A DNA stretch of 8,572 nucleotides, taken from Candidatus Alloscillospira gallinarum. Lineage in GTDB: Bacteria; Bacillota; Clostridia; Oscillospirales; Oscillospiraceae. The notes beneath the pieces are model-generated. The model saw nothing but the letters and a program-made list of their open reading frames with translations. It searched no databases and had not been told where the DNA came from. The DNA lies in the NCBI GenBank assembly GCA_904420055.1, contig CAJFTV010000092.1, positions 1-8,572 of the forward strand, read 5' to 3'. Shown here piece after piece: positions 1 through 5,713 of the stretch (within the stretch, counting starts at the first letter, position 1; every line of letters starts with the position of its first letter). A program made the position numbers and the translations under genes.

Positions 1-36
1 GAGGAACCGGAAGAACCTGAGGAACCGGAAGAGCCT
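1..36 (+). repeat. Two tandem 18-bp copies coding EEPEEP
   Basis: Bases 1-18 and 19-36 are the same 18-base unit with a single difference (A at 15, G at 33). Each unit is itself two 9-base Glu-Glu-Pro codon sets. The array may extend upstream of the window. Repeats like this change copy number by slippage while keeping the reading frame. Confidence 0.8.
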
Positions 37-111
37 GTAGACCCAAATCCGGAACCCGAGCCGGAGCCTGAACCGGATCCAGACCCGGGAACGCCGGAGG
101 GCGAAACTTAG
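1..111 (+). CDS. C-terminal end of an upstream protein with an acidic Glu-Pro tail (partial)
   Basis: Frame 1 is open from the first base to a TAG at 109-111 and gives the last 36 residues of a protein that starts outside the window. The tail begins with four Glu-Glu-Pro units, continues as Glu-Pro and Asp-Pro dipeptides, and ends in PGTPEGET. It is strongly acidic, has no hydrophobic core, and must be an extended or disordered tail or linker. The function cannot be told from this part. Such tails occur on bacterial surface proteins and on some phage proteins. A strong terminator follows 12 bases after the stop, so this gene closes a transcription unit separate from, or upstream of, the packaging genes. 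It could be a phage gene or a host gene at a prophage boundary. Confidence 0.75.
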   Translation, partial: EEPEEPEEPEEPVDPNPEPEPEPEPDPDPGTPEGET

Positions 112-122
112 TAAAACCATTT

Positions 123-158
123 TAAGCGGACAGAAATTTTCTGTCCGCTTATTTTTTT
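123..158 (+). terminator. Strong Rho-independent terminator
   Basis: Bases 124-136 and 138-150 are perfect reverse complements (AAGCGGACAGAAA / TTTCTGTCCGCTT). T123 pairs with A151, and a run of seven T follows at 152-158. In RNA the innermost A-U pairs would open to form the loop. This is a textbook intrinsic terminator placed just after the stop of the Glu-Pro-tailed gene. The symmetric A/T flanks could allow weak function on the other strand, but the T-run favours the + strand. Confidence 0.9.
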
Positions 159-163
159 ATTTT

Positions 164-199
164 AAGTTGTACGGACAGGTACAACTTTTTTCTTTTTTT
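164..199 (+). terminator. Second hairpin with T-run upstream of the packaging genes (terminator, leader hairpin or operator)
   Basis: A perfect 9-base inverted repeat, AAGTTGTAC (164-172) and GTACAACTT (179-187), encloses the 6-base loop GGACAG. It is followed by T188-T191, one C, and seven T (193-199). The shape is that of a terminator, with a weaker stem (three G-C pairs of nine) than the first. The loop plus C172 repeats the CGGACAG of the first hairpin's 5' arm (127-133), so it can also pair with that hairpin's 3' arm (CTGTCCG, 141-147). An alternative reading is a dyad operator for a DNA-binding regulator. It lies about 20 bases before the ribosome binding site of the first packaging gene. 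Confidence 0.6.
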
Positions 200-209
200 A
201 CCCATGTGC

Positions 210-215
210 GGAGGG
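210..215 (+). promoter_or_regulatory. Ribosome binding site that fixes the start of the first packaging gene
   Basis: GGAGGG at 210-215 lies six bases before the ATG at 222. The earlier in-frame ATG at 204 has only a T-run and CCC in front of it, and this GGAGGG would lie inside its coding sequence. So 222 is the better start. No convincing -10/-35 promoter was found between the second T-run and this site. Confidence 0.75.
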
Positions 216-221
216 ATTTTG

Positions 222-539
222 ATGGAAAGAAAAACGGCGCACGGCGAGATAATGGAATATCTCGGCAATGTCGCGTTTGGAAAGTCGAATGACTGTGTAA
301 AACTGACTTTTATAGACGAAAACAGCCCGGAGATAGATACGCTTGACCTCACCATGCTTTCAGAGCTGAAAAGGAGTGCCAGCGGCGGAATTGAAATAAA
401 ACTGCTGAGCAGACTGGACGCAATGAAGCTGATGCTGGAGGCGTCAGAAGAGCAGAGGGAGATGGACCAGGAGCAGGCACGTACATTTTTCTCGGCTTTG
501 AACGAAGGAGCGGCTGGGAATGGTTTAAATGGCAATTGA
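222..539 (+). CDS. Terminase small subunit-like protein, short form (XtmA C-terminal type)
   Basis: 105 residues, starting at the ATG six bases after GGAGGG. It sits directly upstream of the large terminase gene and overlaps it by 11 bases, the usual place for the small subunit that recognises phage DNA and loads the motor. Residues 8-29 (GEIMEYLGNVAFG...VKLTF) and 57-75 (GIEIKLLSRLDAMKLMLEA) resemble the C-terminal half of PBSX-type small terminases, where a 'leucine-rich helix, basic segment, KL..aLELL' pattern forms the oligomerisation region. Residues 74-95 are a charged helix and the last ten are Gly/Asn-rich. Family members are commonly 150-200 residues or more, with an N-terminal helix-turn-helix that is not visible here. 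The role rests largely on position and on this resemblance. It may instead be an accessory packaging protein. Confidence 0.55.
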   Translation: MERKTAHGEIMEYLGNVAFGKSNDCVKLTFIDENSPEIDTLDLTMLSELKRSASGGIEIKLLSRLDAMKLMLEASEEQREMDQEQARTFFSALNEGAAGNGLNGN

Positions 540-1776
540 AAAAATGTCTTCAAAGCAGAAAGAGATTCTGACATGGTGGTGCCCAAATTCGCCTGACTGC
601 GAAAAGGAGGCCATAATCTGCGACGGGGCAGTTAGAAGCGGCAAGACGCTTTTTATGGGAATATCCTTTGTGCTGTGGGCAATGTGCAGCTTTTCGGATA
701 TGAAGTTTGGCCTCTGCGGAAAGACGATCGTTTCGCTTCGCAGGAATGTGGTTTCGGTAATTATTCCCGTACTTTCAGATTTGGGGTTCAGGTGCAGGGA
801 GACTGTCAGCAAAAATATGCTGACAGTGTCTTTCGGCGGGCGGGAGAACACATTTTATATGTTTGGCGGCAAGGACGAGGGGAGCGCCGCCCTTATACAG
901 GGCATTACATTTGCCGGGGTGCTTTTAGACGAGGTGGCCTTGATGCCGAGGAGTTTTGTAGAGCAGGCCTGTGCCAGATGTTCTGTTGCCGGCAGCCGGC
1001 TGTGGTTTAACTGTAACCCGGAAAGTCCGGGTCACTGGTTTTACAGGGAGTGGATTTTGAAAGCCGGGGAGAGGAACGCCCTGCGCCTGCACCTTACAAT
1101 GGAGGACAATCCTGCCCTGTCAGAGGAGATACGCCGCCGGTATGAGCGAATGTATACAGGGGTATTTTATCAGCGCTTTGTACTTGGAAACTGGGTTATG
1201 GCGGAGGGCAGGGTATACGATTTTTTTGATGACAGCTTTGTAAAGCCTGTGCCGGAGGGCGAGGCCGAAAGCTATTATATATCCTGCGACTACGGTACGG
1301 TAAATCCCACTTCTTTCGGACTTTGGGGACTTTACGGCGGGGTGTGGCACCGCATAAAGGAATATTACTATGACTCGCGCCGGGCAGGCGTGCAGAAAAC
1401 TGATGAAGAGTACGCCGCTGACCTTGCGGCTTTTGCAGGAAACAGGAATATAGCTGCGGTTATAGTTGACCCGTCGGCGGCCAGCTTTATACAGGTGCTT
1501 TGCCGGAGAAATTTCCGTGTAATAAGGGCGGTAAACGATGTGATAGGGGGAATACGGTACACATCTGACCTGCTCAAATCGGGGAGGATTGTTATATGCG
1601 ACACGTGCAATGATGCCATACGGGAGTTTTCCATGTATGTGTGGGATACGGCTGCCCCGGGAGACACAGTAGTGAAAAAGCATGACCACGCGATGGACGA
1701 GATAAGGTATTTTGCCTCCACAGTTGTAAGAAGGCTGGGAGAGGTGCCGGGCGCCATTGCAGTGGAGAGAAAATAA
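529..1776 (+). CDS. terL: Terminase large subunit (packaging ATPase and nuclease)
   Basis: 415 residues, the full length for a PBSX/XtmB-type large terminase. It docks on the portal, uses ATP to drive DNA into the prohead, and cuts the concatemer. The ATPase half shows a Walker A at residues 33-40 (GAVRSGKT), a Walker B at about 131-135 (VLLDE, D134/E135), and a coupling-type motif at 160-164 (FNCNP). The RNase H-like nuclease half has acidic positions D254 (CDYGT), D314 (VDPSA) and D390 (in DHAMDEIRYF), all three apparently intact. The start at 529 overlaps the preceding gene by 11 bases and follows an in-frame TAA at 526-528, so translation cannot begin earlier in this frame. No good ribosome binding site is spaced for it, which suggests coupling to the upstream gene. 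The ATG at 544 is a weaker alternative. Confidence 0.97.
   Translation: MAIEKMSSKQKEILTWWCPNSPDCEKEAIICDGAVRSGKTLFMGISFVLWAMCSFSDMKFGLCGKTIVSLRRNVVSVIIPVLSDLGFRCRETVSKNMLTVSFGGRENTFYMFGGKDEGSAALIQGITFAGVLLDEVALMPRSFVEQACARCSVAGSRLWFNCNPESPGHWFYREWILKAGERNALRLHLTMEDNPALSEEIRRRYERMYTGVFYQRFVLGNWVMAEGRVYDFFDDSFVKPVPEGEAESYYISCDYGTVNPTSFGLWGLYGGVWHRIKEYYYDSRRAGVQKTDEEYAADLAAFAGNRNIAAVIVDPSAASFIQVLCRRNFRVIRAVNDVIGGIRYTSDLLKSGRIVICDTCNDAIREFSMYVWDTAAPGDTVVKKHDHAMDEIRYFASTVVRRLGEVPGAIAVERK
802..827. repeat. Perfect 9-bp inverted repeat inside terL
   Basis: ACTGTCAGC at 802-810 and GCTGACAGT at 819-827 are exact reverse complements around the A/T loop AAAAATAT. The mRNA can form a 9-pair hairpin here. 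No T-run follows, so it is not a terminator. It may be incidental to the encoded residues ETVSKNMLTVS. Confidence 0.5.
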
Positions 1777-1793
1777 TTTTAAGGAGTGAGTAA

Positions 1794-2945
1794 ATGGGAC
1801 TTTTCAGGCGGCAGAAACAGCAGGAAACTGCCCCGGTACAGATGCGCTTATGGGAGAGACACCCCTTTGGACTCATGGGTGGTTACGTACCCCTTGGCAA
1901 CAATGAGATAGGCCTTTACAGGGAAATCCGTGAGGCGGTCCCAATTGTGGACGCGGCGATTACAAAGCTCATTCGGCTTACAGGGGGCTTTACGGTGGAA
2001 TGCGGAGGCGGCGCCGAAGAGACAGAGCTCCGGCGGTTTTTGAAAAATGTAAACACCGGCCGGGGACAGCGGGGAATAAACTCATTTATTGACGGGTATC
2101 TGGACTCCATGATTACCTGCGGCAGAGGCATTGGGGAAATTGTTCTGAGCCGAAGGAGCGAGATTGCAGCAATACTGTGGGGAAATCCGGCTGACATTGA
2201 GATAAGAGAGGGAGCCTCCCCCGTGGATTTTGAGATATGTATGCGGCGGGACGGGATTTTAAGGCCGCTGCCATATCAGCAGCTTCTGCTGTTTACACCG
2301 TATAATCCGGAGGCGGACAGCCCATACGGCGTGTCGCTTTTAAGGTCAATGCCGTTTCTCACAGATATCCTGATGAAGATATATAACTCACTGGGGGTCA
2401 ACTGGGAGCGGTGCGGCAATGTGCGCTATGCCGTTGTATATAAACCGGGAGGCGACATATTTGACAGAACCTATGCCGCTGACAGAAGCATGCAGATTGC
2501 AAAAGAGTGGTCCAGTGCCATGCAGTCAGGCAAAAACGGAAAGGTAAAGGATTTTGTTGCCGTGGGCGATGTTGATATCAAGGTAATTGGCGCAGATAAC
2601 CAGATACTTGACAGCGAGGTGCCGGTGCGGCAGATATTGGAGCAGCTTGTGGCACGGACGGGAATACCGCCGTTTATGCTGGGGCTTAACTGGTCCTCAA
2701 CAGAGCGAATGTCCTCCCAGCAGGCAGATATGATGACCTCGGAGATAACCGCGGTGAGGCGCAGTCTTGAGCCCGTAGTGTCGCGGATATGCGATATGTG
2801 GTTTGCTCTACGCGGAAAGACGGCAGACTATGAAATTGTATGGGACGAGATAAATCTTCAGGATACCGTCGAGGAAGCCCAGGCTGAGCTCTACAGGGCA
2901 CAGGCAGAAAAAGCGAAATTTGAGATGAAGGAGCAGGATAGATGA
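1794..2945 (+). CDS. Phage portal protein
   Basis: 383 residues. AAGGAG at 1781-1786 is seven bases before the ATG. Portal proteins form the twelve-fold ring at one head vertex through which DNA enters and leaves and to which the terminase and connector bind. The C-terminal half carries the segment RTGIPPFMLGLNWSSTERMS at 288-307, followed by a helix with QQADMM and ...EPVVSRICDMWF, the conserved clip-to-crown region of PBSX XkdE-like and related Gram-positive portals. The N-terminal third (41-65, YREIREAVPIVDAAITKLIRLTGGF) is the usual opening helix of portals. Residues 355-383 are charged and helical, probably coiled coil. The stop overlaps the next start as ATGA, so the portal and protease are translationally coupled. 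Confidence 0.93.
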   Translation: MGLFRRQKQQETAPVQMRLWERHPFGLMGGYVPLGNNEIGLYREIREAVPIVDAAITKLIRLTGGFTVECGGGAEETELRRFLKNVNTGRGQRGINSFIDGYLDSMITCGRGIGEIVLSRRSEIAAILWGNPADIEIREGASPVDFEICMRRDGILRPLPYQQLLLFTPYNPEADSPYGVSLLRSMPFLTDILMKIYNSLGVNWERCGNVRYAVVYKPGGDIFDRTYAADRSMQIAKEWSSAMQSGKNGKVKDFVAVGDVDIKVIGADNQILDSEVPVRQILEQLVARTGIPPFMLGLNWSSTERMSSQQADMMTSEITAVRRSLEPVVSRICDMWFALRGKTADYEIVWDEINLQDTVEEAQAELYRAQAEKAKFEMKEQDR

Positions 2946-3886
2946 GAGTTTACAAGGAATCTGCCCAAATGGGCAGGGAGGAGATTACACCTGAGGAGCT
3001 GGAGCTTATAAATATGTACGCCAAAAGCCCGCTTACAGCGCAGCAGGTATTTACATTTTCGCTTCTTCTCTGCGACAACGAGATTGACCGGGACGGCGAG
3101 TGTTTTCCAATACCCTCGCTGGAAAGGCTGTGTGAGCTTCTGCCGGGGACAACCGGCATAACAGACCACAGCTGGTCGGCCTCAAACCAGATTGCGAGAG
3201 TGTACAGGGCAGAGGTTGTAAAAGACCCGGCAAAGCAGACGTCTTATGGCGAGGAGTACGCCTATTTAAAGGCGTGGGCGTACATGTTGGACACAGAGGC
3301 AAACGGGGAGATAATAGCCCAGATTAAGGGAGGCATTAAAAAAGAGGTGAGCATCGGCTGCTCAGTTAAGACAGTGGAGTGCAGCATATGTTCCCGGCCC
3401 ATAGGTGAAAACGGCTGTCCGCATATAAGAGGACAGGAGTACGACGGAACAGTGTGCCGTGGGCTTCTTAAAGAACCGGAGGACGTATATGAATGGTCTT
3501 TTGTGGCGGTGCCGTCTCAGACGGAGGCCGGTGTGATGAAGAGATTTGCGCCGAGCGACTGCGGGACATTTAAAGAGTATGTGGAGAGAAGCGGCAGAGA
3601 GGACTTTATAGTCCAGTACGAGGGACTAAGAAAGCGGGCAAAGCTCGGTGATGAATATATTGAGAGTGTGAAAAAAGAGGTGATAAAGTTGGGACTTTTG
3701 TCCGGAATGTGGCATGAGGATACTGCTCTTGCCAATGCGGCCGGAAAGCTCGATTTTTCGGAACTTATGAGCCTGAAAACGGCGTTTGAAAAGAGGGTTG
3801 ACGAGCTGTATCCGCCTGAAAGCCAGCTTTACAGGGAGAGCAGGGAACTCAAAAAAAGTGTACCGGAGACAGAATTCATGGTTTAA
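2942..3886 (+). CDS. Head maturation protease, HK97/S78-like, with C-terminal helical (scaffold-like) region
   Basis: 314 residues. AAGGAG at 2928-2933 is eight bases before the ATG, which overlaps the portal stop. Head proteases cleave the capsid N-terminal arms and themselves during maturation. The protease part covers about residues 36-200. It has the usual 'DRDGE' entry (49-53), a probable catalytic His76 (GITDHSW), a probable catalytic Ser137 in EVSIGCSV (the family's [VM]S[IF]G[FY] position), and the closing strand YEWSFVAVPSQTEAGV (183-198). A Cys/His cluster (C147, C150, C159, H161, C172) sits between the serine and the closing strand and looks like a metal site. Residues 205-314 are mostly charged helices with no domain I can name, in the place where related Gram-positive phages carry a fused scaffold. 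XkdF-type phages carry an equivalent gene at this position. The catalytic assignment is by motif, not by structure. Confidence 0.82.
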   Translation: MRVYKESAQMGREEITPEELELINMYAKSPLTAQQVFTFSLLLCDNEIDRDGECFPIPSLERLCELLPGTTGITDHSWSASNQIARVYRAEVVKDPAKQTSYGEEYAYLKAWAYMLDTEANGEIIAQIKGGIKKEVSIGCSVKTVECSICSRPIGENGCPHIRGQEYDGTVCRGLLKEPEDVYEWSFVAVPSQTEAGVMKRFAPSDCGTFKEYVERSGREDFIVQYEGLRKRAKLGDEYIESVKKEVIKLGLLSGMWHEDTALANAAGKLDFSELMSLKTAFEKRVDELYPPESQLYRESRELKKSVPETEFMV

Positions 3887-3908
3887 GGCTGTGCCCGGGA
3901 CTGTGTAT

Positions 3909-3941
3909 AAACCACCGCTCCGGCTATCGCCGGTGGGGTTT
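3909..3941 (+). promoter_or_regulatory. Hairpin in the gap between protease and capsid genes
   Basis: This is the only sizeable gap in the operon (3887-3965). CACCG-type sequence at 3912-3917 (CCACCG) pairs with CGGTGG at 3931-3936, and AAA (3909-3911) pairs with TTT (3939-3941) after a two-base bulge. A competing inner hairpin, CCGGC/GCCGG around a TATC loop (3920-3933), is also possible. No clean T-run follows (TTTAAATAAAGTTTT), so it is at most a weak or attenuating terminator. A processing or stability site at the head of the decoration/capsid message fits equally well. No promoter is evident. Confidence 0.5.
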
Positions 3942-3965
3942 AAATAAAGTTTTGGAGGAATTTTA

Positions 3966-4310
3966 ATGGATATTTCTTATGACGGTATTGGCCAGACAGT
4001 GGCGACCTTTAACTGCGCAGAAGATATCGCCGCGGGCAGGCCGGTAAAGCTTTCAGACAACGCGTCTGTGGCAGAGTGCGCCGACGGCAACGCATTTAAC
4101 GGAGTTACAGCAGCGGCTTCCGACGGCGGTATCGTGCCGGTAATTTTAAGGGGATTTGTCAAGGTGCCGTACAGCGGAACGGCGCCGACAGCAGGCAACG
4201 GAATCGTCGCAGCTGACGGAAAGGGCGGAATAAAAACGTCCTCTTCCGGCAGGTCGCTTACTATTGTAGATGTGGATAAAACAGGCTCCACTGCAGTGCT
4301 TTACATATGA
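3966..4310 (+). CDS. Capsid decoration/stabilisation-type protein (DUF2190-like)
   Basis: 114 residues. GGAGGA at 3954-3959 is six bases before the ATG. The protein is Gly/Ala/Val-rich with short beta strands and no charged helices. It carries the pattern 'AAGRPVKLSDNASVAECADG' (22-41), then FNGVTAA, VILRGFVKVPYSG and ADGKGGIKTSSSGRSLTIVDVD. This resembles small beta-rich proteins encoded just before the major capsid gene in many Gram-positive phages and assigned as head decoration or DUF2190-type proteins. Proteins of this kind bind the outside of the mature capsid and stiffen it. The stop codon lies in the ribosome binding site of the capsid gene, which points to matched high expression. 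The family call is by pattern only. Confidence 0.65.
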   Translation: MDISYDGIGQTVATFNCAEDIAAGRPVKLSDNASVAECADGNAFNGVTAAASDGGIVPVILRGFVKVPYSGTAPTAGNGIVAADGKGGIKTSSSGRSLTIVDVDKTGSTAVLYI

Positions 4311-4322
4311 GGGGGATTATAA

Positions 4323-5351
4323 ATGGCATATAACTATGAAAACCTTAGCCTTGAAAAGGGCATGTACAGGGAGAGCGGCAAGACATTTACACAGGTGCTG
4401 GAGAAATTGGACCCCAGCGAAAAATACAGGAACACGCCCCTTGAAGGGCTGGACGCATACCAGCGGCAGCTTAAAAGGTTTGACATAAGAGTAAAAGGGG
4501 CGAACTCCGACAACGTGGAAAAGTTCTTCGCCACGACGCAGTCGTCTGTGCTGTTTCCGGAATATGTGGCCAGAAGCGTGAGAACAGGAATGGAGGAGGG
4601 AAACATTCTCCCGTCCATAACGGCTACGGTTACCAAATTCGAGGGCATGGACTACCGCGCGGTTTATTCAGACGCAACCGACGACGACAAGAGCCTTAAA
4701 CATGTGGCGGAGGGGGCGTCTATCCCGGAGACTGAGATAAAAGTCAGCGATAATCTTGTGCGCCTGCGCAAGAGGGGCAGACTGCTTGTGGCTTCGTATG
4801 AGGCAATAAGATTTCAGAAGCTGGACATGTTTTCAGTTATGCTCCGTCAGATAGGCGGACAGATTATGAAAATGCACCTGGACGACGCGATTGACGTTAT
4901 AACAAACGGAGACGGCAATGACAACGCAGCGGAAGTATACAGCATCGGCACGGAGATTGACGGCACTGCCGGCACTCTGACTTACGGCGCGCTTTTGGAG
5001 TTCTGGTCAAAGTTTGACACGTTTAATCTCAATACGCTCCTGGTGGCGCCTGATGTCATGCTGAGCATGCTGTCACTCACGGAGTTCCAGAACCCGCTTA
5101 CAGGGCTCAACTTCCAGGGAACCGGGGAACTGACAAACCCGCTGGGAGCAAAGCTCATTAAGAGCTCCGCGGTTCCGGAGGGGACTGTGATTGGACTTGA
5201 CAGGAACTATGCGCTTGAGATGATACAGGCGTCTGACGTTATGGTTGAATATGACAGGCTTATTGACCGGCAGCTTGAAAGGGCGGCAATAACAAGCATT
5301 TCAGGCTTTGCAAAGCTGTTTAAGGACGCGGCAAAAATCATGCAGGTGTAA
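4323..5351 (+). CDS. Major capsid protein (HK97 fold)
   Basis: 342 residues. GAGGGGG at 4309-4315 is seven bases before the ATG, a strong site as expected for the most abundant head protein. Residues 1-65 are charged and helical and match a delta-like arm that the preceding protease could remove. Residues 68-90 (KFFATTQSSVLFPEYVARSVRTG) are the conserved start of the shell domain in a family common in Clostridia phages. The long 'spine'-type helix is probably 169-196 (MFSVMLRQIGGQIMKMHLDDAIDVITNG is within this span). Residues 238-252 (TLLVAPDVMLSMLSL) and 285-335 (PEGTVIGLDRNYALEM...) are typical A-domain and P-domain strands. It is XkdG-like in position. Cleavage by the protease is inference, since no cut site is marked in the sequence. 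Confidence 0.93.
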   Translation: MAYNYENLSLEKGMYRESGKTFTQVLEKLDPSEKYRNTPLEGLDAYQRQLKRFDIRVKGANSDNVEKFFATTQSSVLFPEYVARSVRTGMEEGNILPSITATVTKFEGMDYRAVYSDATDDDKSLKHVAEGASIPETEIKVSDNLVRLRKRGRLLVASYEAIRFQKLDMFSVMLRQIGGQIMKMHLDDAIDVITNGDGNDNAAEVYSIGTEIDGTAGTLTYGALLEFWSKFDTFNLNTLLVAPDVMLSMLSLTEFQNPLTGLNFQGTGELTNPLGAKLIKSSAVPEGTVIGLDRNYALEMIQASDVMVEYDRLIDRQLERAAITSISGFAKLFKDAAKIMQV

Positions 5352-5355
5352 GACC

Positions 5356-5712
5356 ATGTACACAGAGGACATTTACACTGCCGCGGCTGCGATTTGCGGA
5401 GAGGAATCAGAATTTTTAAGGCTTCTGTGCACGGCGGCGGAGGAAGAACTGACTTACAGGCTGAAAAGCGATATAAGCCCCGGCGACATTGAAGAGATTT
5501 TTATCGCCGCCGCGTCGCTCCTTGCGGTGTCCATGTTTAAGGGGACAAGCTCCGGAGCCGATGGAATAAAGTCGTTTTCCGCAGGGGAGATGTCTGTCAC
5601 ATACTTTGGCGGCGAGGGTACAGACAGCTCCGGCGGCAGCCTCAGAGAGACGGCGGAGCTGCTGATTGCCCGCTACGTGGATGACGATGGCTTTGCTTTC
5701 AGGGGGATTTGA
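5356..5712 (+). CDS. Head-tail connector protein (gp6-like)
   Basis: 118 residues. The ATG at 5356 lies four bases after the capsid stop, with AGGTG at 5344-5348 as the ribosome binding site, overlapping the last capsid codons. The ORF can be extended back to 5308, but that start lies deep in the capsid gene and has no binding site. The family forms the ring that sits under the portal (HK97 gp6, SPP1 gp15, skin-element YqbG type). Seen here are an N-terminal helical bundle (residues 2-61, with the pattern LLCTAAEEELTYRLK and IEEIFIAAASLLAVSMF), a beta hairpin with IKSFSAGEMSVTYFG (71-85, the usual 'sfs-G-e/d-s-v' signature), and a closing helix (96-109, LRETAELLIARYVD). Position and fold pattern agree. 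Confidence 0.8.
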   Translation: MYTEDIYTAAAAICGEESEFLRLLCTAAEEELTYRLKSDISPGDIEEIFIAAASLLAVSMFKGTSSGADGIKSFSAGEMSVTYFGGEGTDSSGGSLRETAELLIARYVDDDGFAFRGI

Positions 5713-5713
5713 G

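Noticed and set aside
204..221. Earlier ATG for the first packaging gene
   Set aside because: The ribosome binding site lies after it, and only a T-run precedes it.
675..1010. A 111-codon + strand frame inside terL
   Set aside because: It lies wholly within the ATPase coding region in another frame, and the terL frame carries Walker A, Walker B and nuclease motifs without interruption.
1120..1689. A 189-codon open frame on the - strand inside terL
   Set aside because: It is antisense to well-conserved terminase motifs, has no ribosome binding site or recognisable domain, and its composition is that of a reverse-frame shadow.
2961..2976. Hairpin CTGCCC / GGGCAG just after the protease start
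   Set aside because: It is only six pairs, and the start already has a well-spaced AAGGAG before it; a regulatory role is possible but not supported.
3141..3158. Six-pair hairpin TGCCGG / CCGGCA in the protease gene
   Set aside because: It is short, lies in coding sequence around the catalytic histidine, and is within chance expectation.
5305..5316. 12-base palindrome GCTTTGCAAAGC near the end of the capsid gene
   Set aside because: Palindromes of this length are expected by chance in a window of this size, and nothing else supports a role.
5308..5355. Longer N terminus for the connector protein
   Set aside because: It would overlap the capsid gene by 44 bases without a binding site, and the extra residues are basic and Cys-rich, unlike the family.
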